Assembly (NCBI RefSeq): GCF_001612685.1
Contig: NZ_BDAY01000021.1
Span: 62,001 to 126,000 of the forward strand
Source: Nocardia altamirensis NBRC 108246
GTDB taxonomy: Bacteria > Actinomycetota > Actinomycetes > Mycobacteriales > Mycobacteriaceae
Reading direction: 5' to 3'
DNA: 64,000 bases
The position numbers and the translations under genes were made by a program. The notes beneath the pieces are model-generated. The model did not search any database. It was not told the DNA's origin and worked only from the letters and a program-made list of their open reading frames with translations. This document shows, one piece after another, positions 47,601-56,884 of the stretch. Every line of letters starts with the position of its first letter. The first letter of the stretch is position 1.

Positions 47601-48228
47601 CGAGCAGTCCGGCCACGTCGCCGGCGTCGGTTTCGATCTCTACGTCCGGTTGGTCGGCGAGGCGGTCGAGGCGTATCGCGCGGCCGCCGACGGCAGGCCG
47701 ATCACCACCGAGGAGCCGAAGGAGGTGCGCATCGATCTGCCGGTCGACGCGCACATCCCGCCCGACTACATCGCCAGCGATCGGCTCCGGCTGGAGGCGT
47801 ACCGCAAACTCGCCTCCGCCCAAGACGATTCGACCCTGGCCTCGGTGGTCGAGGAGCTCGTCGACCGGTACGGGCCACTGCCGATCGAGGTCGGCCGACT
47901 GGTCTCGGTCGCGAAGCTGCGGCTGCTCGCCCGCGAATACGAGGTCACCGAAATCGCGGTCACCGGAACCACACTCAAGGTGTCGCCGTTGCACCTGCCC
48001 GACTCCAAGCAGCTGCGCCTCAAGCGCATCTACCCGAGTGCGGGGTACCGCGCCGCCAGCGGCGTCATCTCGCTGCCGTTGCCACGGGTCGAGGACAGCG
48101 TCGGCGCGGACCGGGTGCGCGACGTCGTGCTGCTGCAGTTCGTCGCCGACCTGCTGCTCGCGTTGGACGGAAAGGCGCAGGGCGCAGTCGATCTCACCGC
48201 CGCGACCGAGGTTTCGGCGGCCCGATGA
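44614..48228 (+). CDS. mfd: transcription-repair coupling factor
   Basis: Removes stalled RNA polymerase and recruits UvrA. 1204 aa. N-terminal UvrB-like module with [17 protein letters not shown]-polymerase-interacting CarD-like domain at [14 protein letters not shown] (about residue 510); RecG-like translocase with [32 protein letters not shown] and [10 protein letters not shown]-terminal regulatory TRCF domain. The ATG at 44614 follows AGGAG at 6 nt; a TTG two codons earlier is less likely. Very long antisense frames over this gene are codon-bias artefacts. Confidence 0.98.
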   Translation: MSTLRPPLVGLAAVAGADAALRTVADLVGKTSVELVGPSAVRPFVAATIAAKQPLVVVTATGREADDLTVELEEILGAAVAQFPSWETLPHERLSPGADTVGRRLEVLRRLAHPEDPVFPEPLRVVVTTVRSLMQPMAGGLGDIEPVVLRVGAEFDFDELLTRLVEFAYTRVDMVGKRGEFAVRGGILDLFPPTADHPVRVEFWGDEVTELRPFAVADQRSLSEVSVEVVVAPPCRELLLTAAVRERAAEVALDNAADAALVEMLEKLANGVPVDGMEALLPVLQPGELRLLTEVLPEETHVLLCDPEKIRTRAADLVRTGEEFLEASWTAASFGAAAPLGAHGLDLAASGYRALPAVHESANQQGLPWWTLSPLTSGAATEVVLPVLAGPTARGSDELVATIFASLRAHVATGGRAVVVVAGHGTAQRVLERLADAEVPAAALETGAEPANGVVGVLCGSLHDGLVFDDAGLVIVAESDLTGNRVTAPGEGKRLPAKRRNQVDPLALNAGDMVVHDQHGIGRFVEMIERTVGGARREYLVIEYAPGKRGQPGDRLFVPMESLDQLSRYVGGEMPSLSKLGGSDWANTKRKARKAVREIAGELVQLYAARQAAPGHAFGPDTPWQQEMEDAFAFTETVDQMTAIAEVKSDMEKPVPMDRVVCGDVGYGKTEIAVRAAFKAVQDGKQVVVLVPTTLLAQQHLQTFTERVAGFPITVKGLSRFTDPADARQVLEGMADGSVDIVVGTHRLLQTGVRWKDLGLVVVDEEQRFGVEHKEHIKALRTHVDVLTMSATPIPRTLEMSLAGIREMSTILTPPEERHPVLTYVGAYNDKQVTAAIRRELLRDGQIFYVHNRVSSIDKAAKRIRDLVPEARIAVAHGQMNEDTLESTVEGFWEREFDVLVCTTIIETGLDISNANTLVVERADALGLSQLHQLRGRVGRSRERGYAYFLYPPEKPLTETAYDRLATIAQNSDLGAGMAVAMKDLEIRGAGNVLGAEQSGHVAGVGFDLYVRLVGEAVEAYRAAADGRPITTEEPKEVRIDLPVDAHIPPDYIASDRLRLEAYRKLASAQDDSTLASVVEELVDRYGPLPIEVGRLVSVAKLRLLAREYEVTEIAVTGTTLKVSPLHLPDSKQLRLKRIYPSAGYRAASGVISLPLPRVEDSVGADRVRDVVLLQFVADLLLALDGKAQGAVDLTAATEVSAAR

Positions 48229-48312
48229 GTGCGCGAGCGACGTCAACGGCCTGCGGGTGCGGGCATGGGTGAGCGTAGTGCGCGACCAACGAAGACAGCT
48301 GCCCCGGCGCTG

Positions 48313-48354
48313 ATGCCGGAGCCGAGCGCCAGCGAGGTGCACGATGAGTGGTAA
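48313..48354 (+). CDS. possible MPEPS-type leader peptide overlapping the mazG start
   Basis: Thirteen codons (MPEPSASEVHDEW) plus stop, overlapping the mazG ATG in a different frame. It contains the AGCGAGGTG ribosome-binding site of mazG and matches [11 protein letters not shown] ahead of metG. Translation unproven. Confidence 0.3.
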   Translation: MPEPSASEVHDEW

Positions 48355-49117
48355 CCGCGACGAGGCTGTCCTCAGGGCCGCTCGGCACGCCGCCAGCCAG
48401 GCGACTCGACGCGACGCGGACGAGCCGCCCTCCGATACCGCCGTGGTGGCGGCGGGTTTGACCGGGGCGGTCGAGGTGATGGATCGCCTCTGGCACTTCG
48501 GCGGCTGGGAAGTGACCCAAACCCACGACTCGCTGCGCCCCTACCTGCTCGAGGAGACCTACGAACTCCTCGACGCCATCCAGCACAACGATATCGATGT
48601 CATCAAGGAAGAACTCGGCGATTTGCTGCTCCAGGTCCTCTTCCACTCCCGAATCGCCCAGGCCGCAGGCGAATTCACCGTCGATGAGGTGGCCGCCGCC
48701 CTGGTCGAGAAGCTCGTCAACCGCAGTCCCATCCTGCGCGACGACCGGTTTGCCGCTGGCACCACCCTCGCGGAGAAGATCGCCGCCCAGGAAAGTGCTT
48801 GGGAGGAAAGCAAATCCGCGGAAAAGTCGCGCCGCTCCTGCCTCGACGGCATCGCCATGGCCCAACCCGCGCTCGCCCTCGCCGAGAAGATCCGCGACCG
48901 CAGCACCAGGGCGGGCCTCCCGGATGACCTGATCCCCACCGATCTCCGCGTCGTCCACCTCGGCGCCCCCGACAGCGCCGAAGAGCGCCTCCGCAAAGCC
49001 GCCCTTTCCTTCGCCGCCACCATCCGCGCCGCCGAAGACGCCGCCGAGGCCGACCGTGGCGCCCGCCTTCCGCTGGCCGCCGACGATTGGCGCAAGTACT
49101 GGACTCCTGCCGCCTGA
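48344..49117 (+). CDS. mazG: nucleoside triphosphate pyrophosphohydrolase MazG
   Basis: House-cleaning all-alpha NTP pyrophosphatase of 257 aa, as in Rv1021. The metal site motif EETYE is followed about 20 residues later by EELGDLLLQV, the paired EExxE and ExxD helices of MazG. The protein has one such catalytic MazG domain and a C-terminal extension, like the mycobacterial form. It follows mfd by 115 bp on the same strand. Confidence 0.94.
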   Translation: MSGNRDEAVLRAARHAASQATRRDADEPPSDTAVVAAGLTGAVEVMDRLWHFGGWEVTQTHDSLRPYLLEETYELLDAIQHNDIDVIKEELGDLLLQVLFHSRIAQAAGEFTVDEVAAALVEKLVNRSPILRDDRFAAGTTLAEKIAAQESAWEESKSAEKSRRSCLDGIAMAQPALALAEKIRDRSTRAGLPDDLIPTDLRVVHLGAPDSAEERLRKAALSFAATIRAAEDAAEADRGARLPLAADDWRKYWTPAA

Positions 49118-49304
49118 CGATCAGCTGACCGCACCTGTGGGTCTGGCTATCGATACTGCGCGGTTCTGCGCGCCACTGCCGCGTCGCTGCCGCCACGAGC
49201 GACCGGATGGGTACGTTTGTGTCGGTAGGAACGTCGGTGGCCGGTGGCGGTGCTGTGCGCGGAGGCGACATGGCTTGCGGCGGGCCGAGATCGGGAGGTG
49301 TCGG

Positions 49305-50405
49305 ATGCTGAGCGTGTTTTCTTCACCGGGTCATTACGTGCAGGGGCGGAACGCGACCGAGCAGCTCGGGGCGGAGATGAAGCGGCTCGGGCTCGACGGT
49401 CCGGTGCAGATCGTTGCGGGCGGTAGCGCGCAACGCTTGCTGGGCGAGGTCTGGGAGCGGTCGCTCACCGACGCGAAAATCGCCTATTCCGTGCATAGTT
49501 CGGGTGGCGAGTGCACCAGGGCGGAGATTGCCGCCATCATCGCGGCGGTGCAGGACAGCGGGTGCACGGCCGTGCTCGGCGCGGGCGGCGGCAAGGTCCT
49601 CGACGCGGCCCGCGCGGTCGCCGACGACCTCGATCTCCCGATGATCAGCTGCCCGACCACCGCATCCAGCGACGCGCCGTGCAGCGCGCTTTCCGTGATC
49701 TACACCGCCGCAGGCGAAGTAGACGCCTATCAACTGGTCCGGCGCAATCCGGCCCTGGTCCTCGTCGACACCTCCGCGATCGTCCAGGCCCCACCCCGAC
49801 TGCTCGCCGCCGGTATGGGCGACGCCCTCGCCACCTGGTTCGAGGCCCGCACGTGCACGAAGGCACACGTCAGGAACATGCGCGGCGGCGCATCCACCCG
49901 CAGCGCCACCGCGCTGGCCGAGCTCTGCTACCACACCCTCCTGGCCGACGGCCCGCAAGCGCTGGCCGCGGTCCGCGAGCGCGCCGTCACCCCCGCCCTG
50001 GAACGCATCGTCGAAGCCAACACGTTGCTCTCCGGCCTCGGCTTCGAATCCTCCGGCCTGGCCGCCGCGCACGCCATCCACAACGGCCTCACCGCCGCAC
50101 CGCAGACCCACCCGTTCCTGCACGGCGAAAAGGTCGCCTTCGGCGTCCTGACCCAATTGGTGCTCGAAGGCGCCCCTGCGGCCGAGATCAACACGGTGCT
50201 CGACTTCTGCACCGAGGTCGGCCTCCCGACCACCCTCGCCGCCCTCGGCCTCCCCGATCCCGCCCACACCACCCTCGCCGCCATCGCAACCCGCGCCACC
50301 GCGCCCGGCGAAACCATCCACAACGAACCCTTCGAGGTGGACGCCGACATCACCCTCGACGCCCTCCGCGCCGCCGACGCCCTTGGCCGCCGCCACTCCT
50401 CCTGA
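49305..50405 (+). CDS. gldA: glycerol dehydrogenase-like iron/zinc alcohol dehydrogenase
   Basis: NAD-dependent oxidation of glycerol to dihydroxyacetone or a related polyol. 366 aa. Metal ligands fit the family: D173 ([12 protein letters not shown]), H256 (AAHAIHNGL) and H273 (FLHGEK). The NAD-binding [12 protein letters not shown] block is intact. The ATG at 49305 has GGGAGG at good spacing. A long-hairpin repeat starts about 17 bp beyond its stop. The 187 bp between mazG and this gene hold no other feature I can support. Confidence 0.9.
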   Translation: MLSVFSSPGHYVQGRNATEQLGAEMKRLGLDGPVQIVAGGSAQRLLGEVWERSLTDAKIAYSVHSSGGECTRAEIAAIIAAVQDSGCTAVLGAGGGKVLDAARAVADDLDLPMISCPTTASSDAPCSALSVIYTAAGEVDAYQLVRRNPALVLVDTSAIVQAPPRLLAAGMGDALATWFEARTCTKAHVRNMRGGASTRSATALAELCYHTLLADGPQALAAVRERAVTPALERIVEANTLLSGLGFESSGLAAAHAIHNGLTAAPQTHPFLHGEKVAFGVLTQLVLEGAPAAEINTVLDFCTEVGLPTTLAALGLPDPAHTTLAAIATRATAPGETIHNEPFEVDADITLDALRAADALGRRHSS

Positions 50406-50422
50406 TCCTGCACTCCCGCCAC

Positions 50423-50501
50423 GAATCCGCACTGTTTCCGGGGATTCGCCCCCTTCCGGGCGCCCACAGCGGGTGCGGATCCCGAGAACGGGTGCGGATT
50501 C
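50423..50501. repeat. long-hairpin repeat element, copy B
   Basis: Arms 50423-50447 and 50478-50501 are imperfect inverted copies beginning GAATCCGCAC, around a loop with GGGCGCCC. A third GGTGCGGA unit follows up to about 50520. Same architecture as copy A at 6559-6638. Confidence 0.75.
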
Positions 50502-50679
50502 CGAGAGCTGGTGCGGACCGCGATACTCGCACACGTGTCCCGCATCGACACGGAAACCTCACCTTCTCGCAAGCATGTTGTCACCGTCTGACGGGAAACC
50601 TGTCGGTAGGCCTTCGCTATCCTGGCGGTGGAACCCGAAGCCAATGGCGGGCAAACCGCCGGGGAGGACGTTCGGTCCG

Positions 50680-51633
50680 GTGCACATCAGCAGAGTCGCG
50701 GAGTACCCGCGACCGGATCATGTGTTGTTCCACTTCAGTGACACACATCTAATCGCCGGCGACGGCGATTTATATGGCGACGTCGATGCCGACCAGCGAT
50801 TATGTCAGCTGCTCGAGCAGGCTGCGGCCAGCCGGATCACGCCGACGGCGATCGTGTTCACCGGCGACCTCACCGACAAGGGTGAGCCCGGCGCATACGA
50901 CAAGCTCAAGAAGCTGATCGAGCCGTTCGCGAGAAGTTTGCCAGCGCCCATTGTGTGGGTCGCCGGAAACCACGACGACCGCGGCATCCTGCGCCGCAGG
51001 CTGCTCGGCGAGCGCTCCTCGACCGCCCCGCTGGACCGGGTACACCTGATCGACGGGCTGCGCATCATCGCCCTCGACACCTCGGTGCCCGGCCACCACT
51101 ACGGCGAGATCTCCGACGAGCAGCTCGCGTGGCTGCGCTCGGTGCTCGCCGAACCCGCCCCGTTCGGCACCATCCTCGCCATGCACCACCCGCCGGTGCC
51201 GTGCGTGCTCGACCTTGCCGTCACGGTCGAACTGCGGGACCAGCGCAGGCTCGCCGACGTGCTCGACGGCAGCGACGTCCGCGCCATCCTGGCAGGCCAT
51301 CTGCACTTCTCGACCAGCGCGACCTTCGCAGGCATCCCGGTCTCGGTGGCCTCGGCGACCTGCTACAGCCAGGACCTCGGCGTCGAACAAGGCGGCTTGC
51401 GCGGCCGCGACGGCGCCCAAGCCTTCAACTACGTGCACATCTACCCGGACACCGTGGTGCATTCGGTGGTCCCGATCGACCGAGGCCCGACCGTCGGCTC
51501 GCCGTCGACCGCCGAGCAGGCGCGCCGGACGCTGGCGGAGGAGGGGATCGTGATCCCGCCCGCCGCCCGCATCCCGCATGTCATGCAGCGCCGGGCGACG
51601 ACTCCGGAATCGGATGACGAGGCGGTGCGCTGA
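50680..51633 (+). CDS. cpdA: Rv0805-like cyclic-nucleotide phosphodiesterase
   Basis: Dimetal class III phosphodiesterase. With the GTG start at 50680 the protein is 317 aa and the metal ligands fall at D21, H23, D63, N97 and H98, the same numbering as M. tuberculosis Rv0805; GHLHFS carries the later His pair. Rv0805 hydrolyses 2',3'- and 3',5'-cyclic nucleotides and also affects the envelope, so either role is possible here. Its 3' end overlaps convergent cpsY by 53 bp. Rv0805 and Rv0806c (cpsY) are likewise adjacent in M. tuberculosis. Confidence 0.93.
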   Translation: MHISRVAEYPRPDHVLFHFSDTHLIAGDGDLYGDVDADQRLCQLLEQAAASRITPTAIVFTGDLTDKGEPGAYDKLKKLIEPFARSLPAPIVWVAGNHDDRGILRRRLLGERSSTAPLDRVHLIDGLRIIALDTSVPGHHYGEISDEQLAWLRSVLAEPAPFGTILAMHHPPVPCVLDLAVTVELRDQRRLADVLDGSDVRAILAGHLHFSTSATFAGIPVSVASATCYSQDLGVEQGGLRGRDGAQAFNYVHIYPDTVVHSVVPIDRGPTVGSPSTAEQARRTLAEEGIVIPPAARIPHVMQRRATTPESDDEAVR

Positions 51634-53044
51634 GCTGCTCCCACGGAGCCGGATCGGGGAAGTAGTTCGACAGGAACTCCGACACCGCCCGGACGCGCTC
51701 GGCCTCGGAGATCTCCGGGAAACTCCCGTCGTTCAGGCAGAAGAAGTGGAACTTGCGCCGCCGCGCGATCCCGTCGAGCAGCGCGAGCCCCTTACGGCTC
51801 GTCGTGTCGACATAGCGCATCTTCGCCTTCTCCTGCGGCACCGCGCGCCCGGTGAGCAGCGCGTAGTAGTGATAGAGCGAGTTGGTCACCGAGATATCGG
51901 TGGCGGCCCGGAACCTGCTGGTCCGTGTCCGTGCGAAATCGGCGGCGAACTCCTCCTCCATCTCCAGTAAGACGCTGCGGCGCAACGGGACCGGCGTGTG
52001 TTCGAGATGCCTGGTGATGAGGTGCCCGAACCGCTCGGCCAGCAGTTCCCGATTCACCCGCGCGGCGTTCTCGAAGCCGCTGCGGCGCTCGTTGTTCCGG
52101 CCTGGCCCGATCCTGGTGTCCGCCTCGATGAACCGGCTCACCCCGCCCGCGGTGAAGAACATCGACGGACGCACCGGCCTGGCGAAGAACATGTCGTCGT
52201 TGGAGTACAGGAAGTGCTCGCTGAGCCCTTCGATGTGCTGCAACTGGCATTCCACCGCATGGGAATTGAACGTCGGCAGCCCGCTGGTGTCCGAAAAGTG
52301 TTCCAGCGCACGGACGATCGTCACCTTGGGATGGTCGGCGAGCCAGTCCGGCGTCGCGGAGTCGGTGGCGATGAAGATCCGCCGGATCCACGGCGCGTTC
52401 TTGTACACCGACCGCAGTGCGTATTTGAGCTCGTCGATCTGCCGGATCCTGGCGTCGGCGTCGTCACCCTCGCCGACGACGACCTGCGCGAGCATGCCTG
52501 CGCGCCGGGCCCGGAACTCCGGGTCCGAGCCGTCCACCCAGGAGAACACCAGGTCGATGTCGAAGTTCACGTCGGTGGCCTGGGCCGCGAACATGTCGAC
52601 CAGGGTCGGCCACGCGCGATCGAACAGCAGCACCTGGGTCTGTTCGACATCCGCGAGGTCGAACATGGTGCGGGTCAACGCGTTCGGGCGCGGGCATTCG
52701 ACCGTGTCGCCGTGGTACTGCCACAGTTCCAGATCGACGTGGTGGGCCGGATCGTTGTCGCGTCCGAGCCGGAAAACGTTGTGCTGCACCTCATCGCACG
52801 CGAATCCGGCGGCCACCGCGGCCGCCGTCACCCGGCGCACCATCTGCTGATGCGCCGCGTCGGCGGCGAGCACCAGTCGCTGCCCGCGATCGCGGACCAG
52901 CAGGAACGGCACCTCCGCCGCCGCCAGTTCGGAGCGCAGATAGCCGAGATCCGCGCTCATCGCGGCCGATACCGCCAGATTTCCCGCCACCGGGCGGGTC
53001 ACCATGTCTACTGCCCCCGGGTTCAGAGCTCCCATGTCCATCAT
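51581..53044 (-). CDS. cpsY: Stealth-family sugar-phosphate transferase, CpsY (Rv0806c)-like
   Basis: Transfers a hexose-1-phosphate to a polysaccharide acceptor; related to GlcNAc-1-phosphotransferases. The four Stealth conserved regions are visible in order: [15 protein letters not shown] (CR1), [16 protein letters not shown] through [10 protein letters not shown] (CR2), [11 protein letters not shown] (CR3) and FHFFCLNDG (CR4). Length 487 aa. The ATG at 53044 has GGAG 8 nt upstream. Likely makes a phosphate-linked surface polysaccharide. Convergent overlap with the phosphodiesterase gene. Confidence 0.9.
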   Translation of the reverse strand: MMDMGALNPGAVDMVTRPVAGNLAVSAAMSADLGYLRSELAAAEVPFLLVRDRGQRLVLAADAAHQQMVRRVTAAAVAAGFACDEVQHNVFRLGRDNDPAHHVDLELWQYHGDTVECPRPNALTRTMFDLADVEQTQVLLFDRAWPTLVDMFAAQATDVNFDIDLVFSWVDGSDPEFRARRAGMLAQVVVGEGDDADARIRQIDELKYALRSVYKNAPWIRRIFIATDSATPDWLADHPKVTIVRALEHFSDTSGLPTFNSHAVECQLQHIEGLSEHFLYSNDDMFFARPVRPSMFFTAGGVSRFIEADTRIGPGRNNERRSGFENAARVNRELLAERFGHLITRHLEHTPVPLRRSVLLEMEEEFAADFARTRTSRFRAATDISVTNSLYHYYALLTGRAVPQEKAKMRYVDTTSRKGLALLDGIARRRKFHFFCLNDGSFPEISEAERVRAVSEFLSNYFPDPAPWEQLSAPPRHPIPESSPGAA

Positions 53045-53172
53045 CAGCTGTACTCCACCTTCGTCCGTGCACCATTGGGTCCCAACTCCTAGGCACCGCG
53101 CCGGAGCCGAGCGGTGTCACCGCCGACGTCGTGACGTCGGCAGGCAGACCACCGCGCCCAGCGCGGTCGGAT

Positions 53173-53244
53173 TCAGAAATGGGGGACGATGCCGTAGCGC
53201 AGGAACGAATTGATCGCGCGGTATCCAGACGAGCGGTAAACCAT
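53173..53244 (-). CDS. possible 23-aa small protein upstream of cpsY
   Basis: Frame MVYRSSGYRAINSFLRYG plus five residues, with GAGGTG about 8 nt before the ATG. The YRSSGYRAINSFLR core resembles the first conserved region of ADP-ribosyltransferase domains, but nothing else of such a domain follows in any frame. It could be a real small protein, a leader for cpsY, or chance. Confidence 0.3.
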   Translation of the reverse strand: MVYRSSGYRAINSFLRYGIVPHF

Positions 53245-53643
53245 TTCGTTTTCACCTCACTCACGGCAGAACGCAGACGCGTTGCAGGGAAGTGCTGGAT
53301 CCGTGCGCGGTGAGACGACCGAGCGTGCGCACGGGAGACAGCACGCTGGGCCGGACAGTCATCGGCCGGCGGGAAGAAAGATGTCCCAGACAACAATGGG
53401 AGCTGTACGAATGATGCATCCACGGTGACATTTCGTCAATCGGGACACTCCGTCTCACCCGCTGCCGTTCCGCTGCCTCTCGCGCTGTCCTTGCGGCGCG
53501 GTGTCGGCGAGTCCTGCTGGGAACAGCCGCAGTTCGTGCCGAGCCAGGTGCTCGGTCCGAGGTCGGCGGCCGTTCGGTGGGGTGATCGTCATCATGTCCG
53601 GCCGTCGAAAACGACGAAGAGTAGCGCACCGCTGCCGCAGTAG
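53245..53643. other. non-coding region between cpsY and the flavodoxin gene
   Basis: About 400 bp in which no frame has convincing codon use or homology. Both divergent promoters must lie here; only the iron box at the flavodoxin end is recognisable. Confidence 0.5.
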
Positions 53644-53662
53644 TTAGGGTAGCCTCACCAAT
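53644..53662. promoter_or_regulatory. iron box (IdeR/DmdR type) before the flavodoxin gene
   Basis: TTAGGGTAGCCTCACCAAT matches 15 of 19 positions of the TTAGGTTAGCCTAACCTAA consensus. It ends 33 nt before the GTG start, a normal repressor position. Confidence 0.7.
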
Positions 53663-53695
53663 GTTGACCGCTTGGAAGGAAGGGAGCGTACCGCT

Positions 53696-54148
53696 GTGCG
53701 CGTCGTCATTCTGTTCGGATCCGAGTTGGGCACGGCCGAGACCGTCGCAGACAGCATCGCCGACGTGCTCGCGTCGCACGACGTGTCGGTCTACGACATG
53801 GCCGAATTCGCCGTCGAAGATCTCGATGTGCGCGACGTCCTCCTCATCGTGTGCTCCACCTACGGCGACGGCGAACTGCCGACCGGTGCCGAGCCCTTCT
53901 TCGACGCACTCGATGCCGCAGCGCCAGATCTGACCGGTCTGCATTTCGCAGTCTTCGGTCTCGGCGACAGCATCTACGGAGACACCTTCAATCGGGGCGG
54001 CGAGATCGCCGCGGAGAAGCTCGCGGAGCGGGGCGCAACCCAGTTCGGCGTGCACGCGCGGCACGACGCGTCGACGGAAATTCGGCCGAAAGACATGGCG
54101 CGCGAATGGGCGTCGGAGTTGCGTATGCCTACCCTCACCTCGGCCTGA
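53696..54148 (+). CDS. flavodoxin (MioC-like), probably iron-repressed
   Basis: FMN electron carrier of 150 aa. The phosphate loop GSELGTAET follows the first strand VRVVILF; the 60s loop is STYGDGELP and the 90s loop is FGLGDSIYGDTF. Flavodoxins commonly replace ferredoxin when iron is short, and the iron box upstream predicts exactly this regulation. GTG at 53696 is preceded by AGGGAG; an ATG frame 24 nt upstream would start inside the ribosome-binding region. Confidence 0.88.
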   Translation: MRVVILFGSELGTAETVADSIADVLASHDVSVYDMAEFAVEDLDVRDVLLIVCSTYGDGELPTGAEPFFDALDAAAPDLTGLHFAVFGLGDSIYGDTFNRGGEIAAEKLAERGATQFGVHARHDASTEIRPKDMAREWASELRMPTLTSA

Positions 54149-54270
54149 TAGTTCCGCTGAGAGCAGTTTGCAGTTGGGGGACAGCGCCAGCGGACAAGTG
54201 GCCCAGCACTTTAGACTGGAGTCGAGCGCGGCACAGCCCGCCGTGCGCGACGATCCATGAGGTGACGAAG

Positions 54271-54762
54271 ATGGCCCCCGGAGCAAGCCCCGCGCAACGT
54301 CAAGACCACTCGACAGATCATGCCGATCACCCCGAGTTGGACGTGTTGCCGGAATGGCCGCTGGAGACGATCGCTGTGTTGGTCACGACCGATCCGGCCC
54401 CGCACGCCATCCCGGTGTCCTGGCCGGTGCGCGCGGGCGATCGACGCATTCTGCTCAGTCTCAAGTTCGATCGCGGGTCGCTGGCCAGGCTGCGGGCGCG
54501 GCCACAGGTGGCGTTGCTCATTCTGGGTGGCGGCAATGTCGCGCTGTGCGCGCGTGGCGTCGCGCGGGTTGTCGCCGAGGAGATGCCCGGCGCCGCCGAC
54601 TATGTCGCGGTGCGCATCGATGTCGAGGCGATCGACGACCACCGCCAGTCCGCGTTCGCGGTGGACAAGGGTATCCAGCGCACCGTGCTCGACGCGAGCG
54701 AACTCCATGCGCTCGAGGGCAGGGTGACTACGCTGCGGGTGTGGGCCGAGAACCAGAATTGA
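54271..54762 (+). CDS. PPOX-fold (pyridoxamine 5'-phosphate oxidase-like) protein
   Basis: A 163-aa split-barrel protein: LETIAVLVTTDPAPHAIPVSWPVRAGDRRILLSL split across the first sheet, then RARPQVALLILGGGNVALCARGVARVV. It may be a flavin- or F420-dependent reductase, or a haem/FMN-binding protein; the catalytic type is not clear. A GAGGTG site lies 7 nt before the ATG at 54271. It follows the flavodoxin by 122 bp on the same strand, so a redox partnership is possible but unproven. Confidence 0.8.
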   Translation: MAPGASPAQRQDHSTDHADHPELDVLPEWPLETIAVLVTTDPAPHAIPVSWPVRAGDRRILLSLKFDRGSLARLRARPQVALLILGGGNVALCARGVARVVAEEMPGAADYVAVRIDVEAIDDHRQSAFAVDKGIQRTVLDASELHALEGRVTTLRVWAENQN

Positions 54763-54846
54763 ACCGGCAGAACGGTTCTGCGGATCCGCGACGATAATCG
54801 GAATCGAAGGCGGCGCGAACGGGCCGCGTGAAAGGGTGTGCGAGCC

Positions 54847-55422
54847 ATGAGCGTCACATTGGCCAAAGGCGGAAATGTTTCGCTGTCGAAGCAGGCAGCC
54901 AACCTCAGTAAGGTGGCGGTCGGTCTCGGCTGGGACGTGCGCACCACCACGGGTGCCGACTACGATCTCGACGCGAGTGCGTTGGCCACCGGTCCGAATC
55001 TGAAGGTGTTGTCGGACCAGCATTTCATCTTCTACAACAACCTGCGTTCGCCCGAGGGCTCGATCGAGCACACCGGCGACAACCTGACCGGCGCAGGCGA
55101 GGGCGACGACGAAGTGATCAACGTCGACCTGATCGCCACCCCGCCCACCATCACCAACATCTTCTTCCCGGTGTCCATCCACGACGCCGACGCCCGCAGC
55201 CAGTCGTTCGGGCAGATCCGCAACGCGTTCATCCGCGTCGTCGACGCGGCCACCGGAGTGGAGCTGGCCCGCTACGACCTGACCGAAGACGCCTCCACCG
55301 AGACCGCGATGGTCTTCGGTGAGCTCTACCGGCACAACAACGAATGGAAGTTCCGCGCGATCGGCCAGGGCTATGCCTCCGGCCTCGCCGGCATCGCCCG
55401 CGACTACGGCGTCAATATCTGA
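54847..55422 (+). CDS. TerD-family stress protein
   Basis: A 191-aa TerD/CABP1 calcium-binding-type protein. MSVTLAKGGNVSLSK at the start, LGWDVR, DYDLDASA and GDNLTGAGEGDDEVI are diagnostic; the Asp-rich loops are the Ca2+ sites. It is solitary, with no TerB/C/E neighbours, as common in actinobacteria, and a general stress rather than tellurite role is likely. The ATG at 54847 fits the family start. Confidence 0.93.
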   Translation: MSVTLAKGGNVSLSKQAANLSKVAVGLGWDVRTTTGADYDLDASALATGPNLKVLSDQHFIFYNNLRSPEGSIEHTGDNLTGAGEGDDEVINVDLIATPPTITNIFFPVSIHDADARSQSFGQIRNAFIRVVDAATGVELARYDLTEDASTETAMVFGELYRHNNEWKFRAIGQGYASGLAGIARDYGVNI

Positions 55423-55434
55423 GCTGTTGCCCCA

Positions 55435-55470
55435 CGAGCCTTGTGCGCACCGTGGTGCGCACAAGGCTCG
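55435..55470. terminator. strong bidirectional hairpin between terD and the MATE gene
   Basis: Two 16-bp perfect inverted arms (CGAGCCTTGTGCGCAC and its complement) enclose a 4-nt loop CGTG. It begins 12 bp after the terD stop and ends 1 bp before the convergent MATE stop. Confidence 0.85.
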
Positions 55471-55471
55471 A

Positions 55472-56884
55472 TCAGCTTGGGCTGCTCAACGATTCCGGTG
55501 CTTCGGGGATGAGCTGCGGCCGGTCGCGCTCCCTGGCGTCCAGCAGCGCGAAGTAGCGACGGAGCATAAGGGTGGCGGTGGTAGCCAAGCCTGCGGTCAG
55601 GCCCCACCAGACACCTGCGGCGCCGAGCCCGATAGGGAAGGCGAGCAGCAGGGCGACGGGAAGGCCGACGCCCCAATATCCGATGAGGGACAGGCGGAAG
55701 CCTGCGTTGGTTTCCTTGAGCCCGCGCAGCAATCCGGTGCCGATGTTCTGTGCGGCGTCGAAGAACTGCAGCACGATGCCGACGAACAACAGGGTGTGCG
55801 CGATCTGAATGGTGCTGGTGTCCTCCGAATTCAGGAAGGGCCGCAGCACGAGATCCGGCGCGATCAGGTAGACCGCGCCGGTGAGCGCGGCGACCACGGC
55901 GACATGGCGCAGCGCGAGCCACGCCAGCGCCCGCGCGTGCGAGTACTCGTCGCGCGTGACGGCGTGGCTCACCAGGATCGACGCACCGTGCGACAACCCG
56001 ATCGCGACCTGGAAGACGATGTAGATGATCTGATAGACCACGTTGTGCGCCGCCAGCGCCGCCGGGCCGATGCTGCCCATGACGAGGGCGAGCACCGAGA
56101 ACATGCCCGCCTCCGAGCCGTAGGTGAGGGCGATCGGCCCGCCGAGGCGCAGCTCGGCGAGCACCGTCGATTTCCGCACCGGCCACGGTCGAAGGGGTAG
56201 CGTCGCACCGAGTTTCGCGTCGCGGCGCACCATCGCCAAGAACACCCCGAAGGTGATCAGGAAGACCAGCGAGGTCGCGACGCCGATGCCGGTGAGGCCG
56301 AGCGCGGGCAGGCCTGCCCGTCCGTGGATGAATCCGAGCGCGAGCACGAGGTTCAGCACCACCGACCCGAGGGTGACCCACAGCAGGGCCTGGGGCCGCT
56401 GCATGCCGACGGTGTACTGGCGCAATACCTGGAACCACAAGCACGGCAACAAGCCTGGCGCGAGCGCCATCATCAGCGGTCGCGCATCGGCAAGCACCCC
56501 GGCATCCTGCCCGAGCCACTGCAACGACCAGCCGAGTCCGATAAGCACTGCGCCGCCGAGGATTCCGGCCACGGTCGCGATCAGGAAGCTCGACCGGAGC
56601 ACGTCCTTGATCTCGCGATCCGGCGACTCGCCGCGCTTGCCCGCCGAACTCACCGCGGTGGCAATCTGATTGCCGCTCGCGGTGATCAGCCCGACACACA
56701 TGGTGCGGATCTGGTTGAACAGCGCGATCGCGAGTCCGCCCGCGGCTACCTGCTGCACGCCGAGCGTGCCCATCAGCACGATGTTGGTGGTGGACACCGC
56801 GATCTGCGCCAGCTGGGTCATCGCAATCGGGGTGGCGAGTGCGGTGAGCCGACGGCCGTCGGCCCGGTAGTCCGATAGGTTCAC
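55472..56884 (-). CDS. MATE-family efflux transporter of the diaminopropionate operon
   Basis: A 470-aa polytopic protein with about twelve membrane segments and two homologous halves, as in the NorM/DinF branch (first half starting MTQLAQIAVSTTNIVLMGTLG, split across segment 1-2). The start overlaps the SbnA-like gene by 4 bp, so it is the last gene of the operon. Position suggests it exports the operon's product, playing the part that an MFS pump plays in the staphyloferrin B cluster. Confidence 0.9.
   Translation of the reverse strand: MNLSDYRADGRRLTALATPIAMTQLAQIAVSTTNIVLMGTLGVQQVAAGGLAIALFNQIRTMCVGLITASGNQIATAVSSAGKRGESPDREIKDVLRSSFLIATVAGILGGAVLIGLGWSLQWLGQDAGVLADARPLMMALAPGLLPCLWFQVLRQYTVGMQRPQALLWVTLGSVVLNLVLALGFIHGRAGLPALGLTGIGVATSLVFLITFGVFLAMVRRDAKLGATLPLRPWPVRKSTVLAELRLGGPIALTYGSEAGMFSVLALVMGSIGPAALAAHNVVYQIIYIVFQVAIGLSHGASILVSHAVTRDEYSHARALAWLALRHVAVVAALTGAVYLIAPDLVLRPFLNSEDTSTIQIAHTLLFVGIVLQFFDAAQNIGTGLLRGLKETNAGFRLSLIGYWGVGLPVALLLAFPIGLGAAGVWWGLTAGLATTATLMLRRYFALLDARERDRPQLIPEAPESLSSPS

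Noticed and set aside
44980..48342. 1120-codon open frame antisense to mfd, with similar long frames opposite metG and other genes
   Set aside because: High GC at third codon positions removes stops on the opposite strand. The antisense products are Arg/His/Gly-rich with no domain pattern, while mfd is unmistakable.
54847..55422. TerD gene as sign of a tellurite/phage-resistance island
   Set aside because: A single TerD with no TerB, TerC or TerZ partners, normal neighbours and no mobile-element signature.
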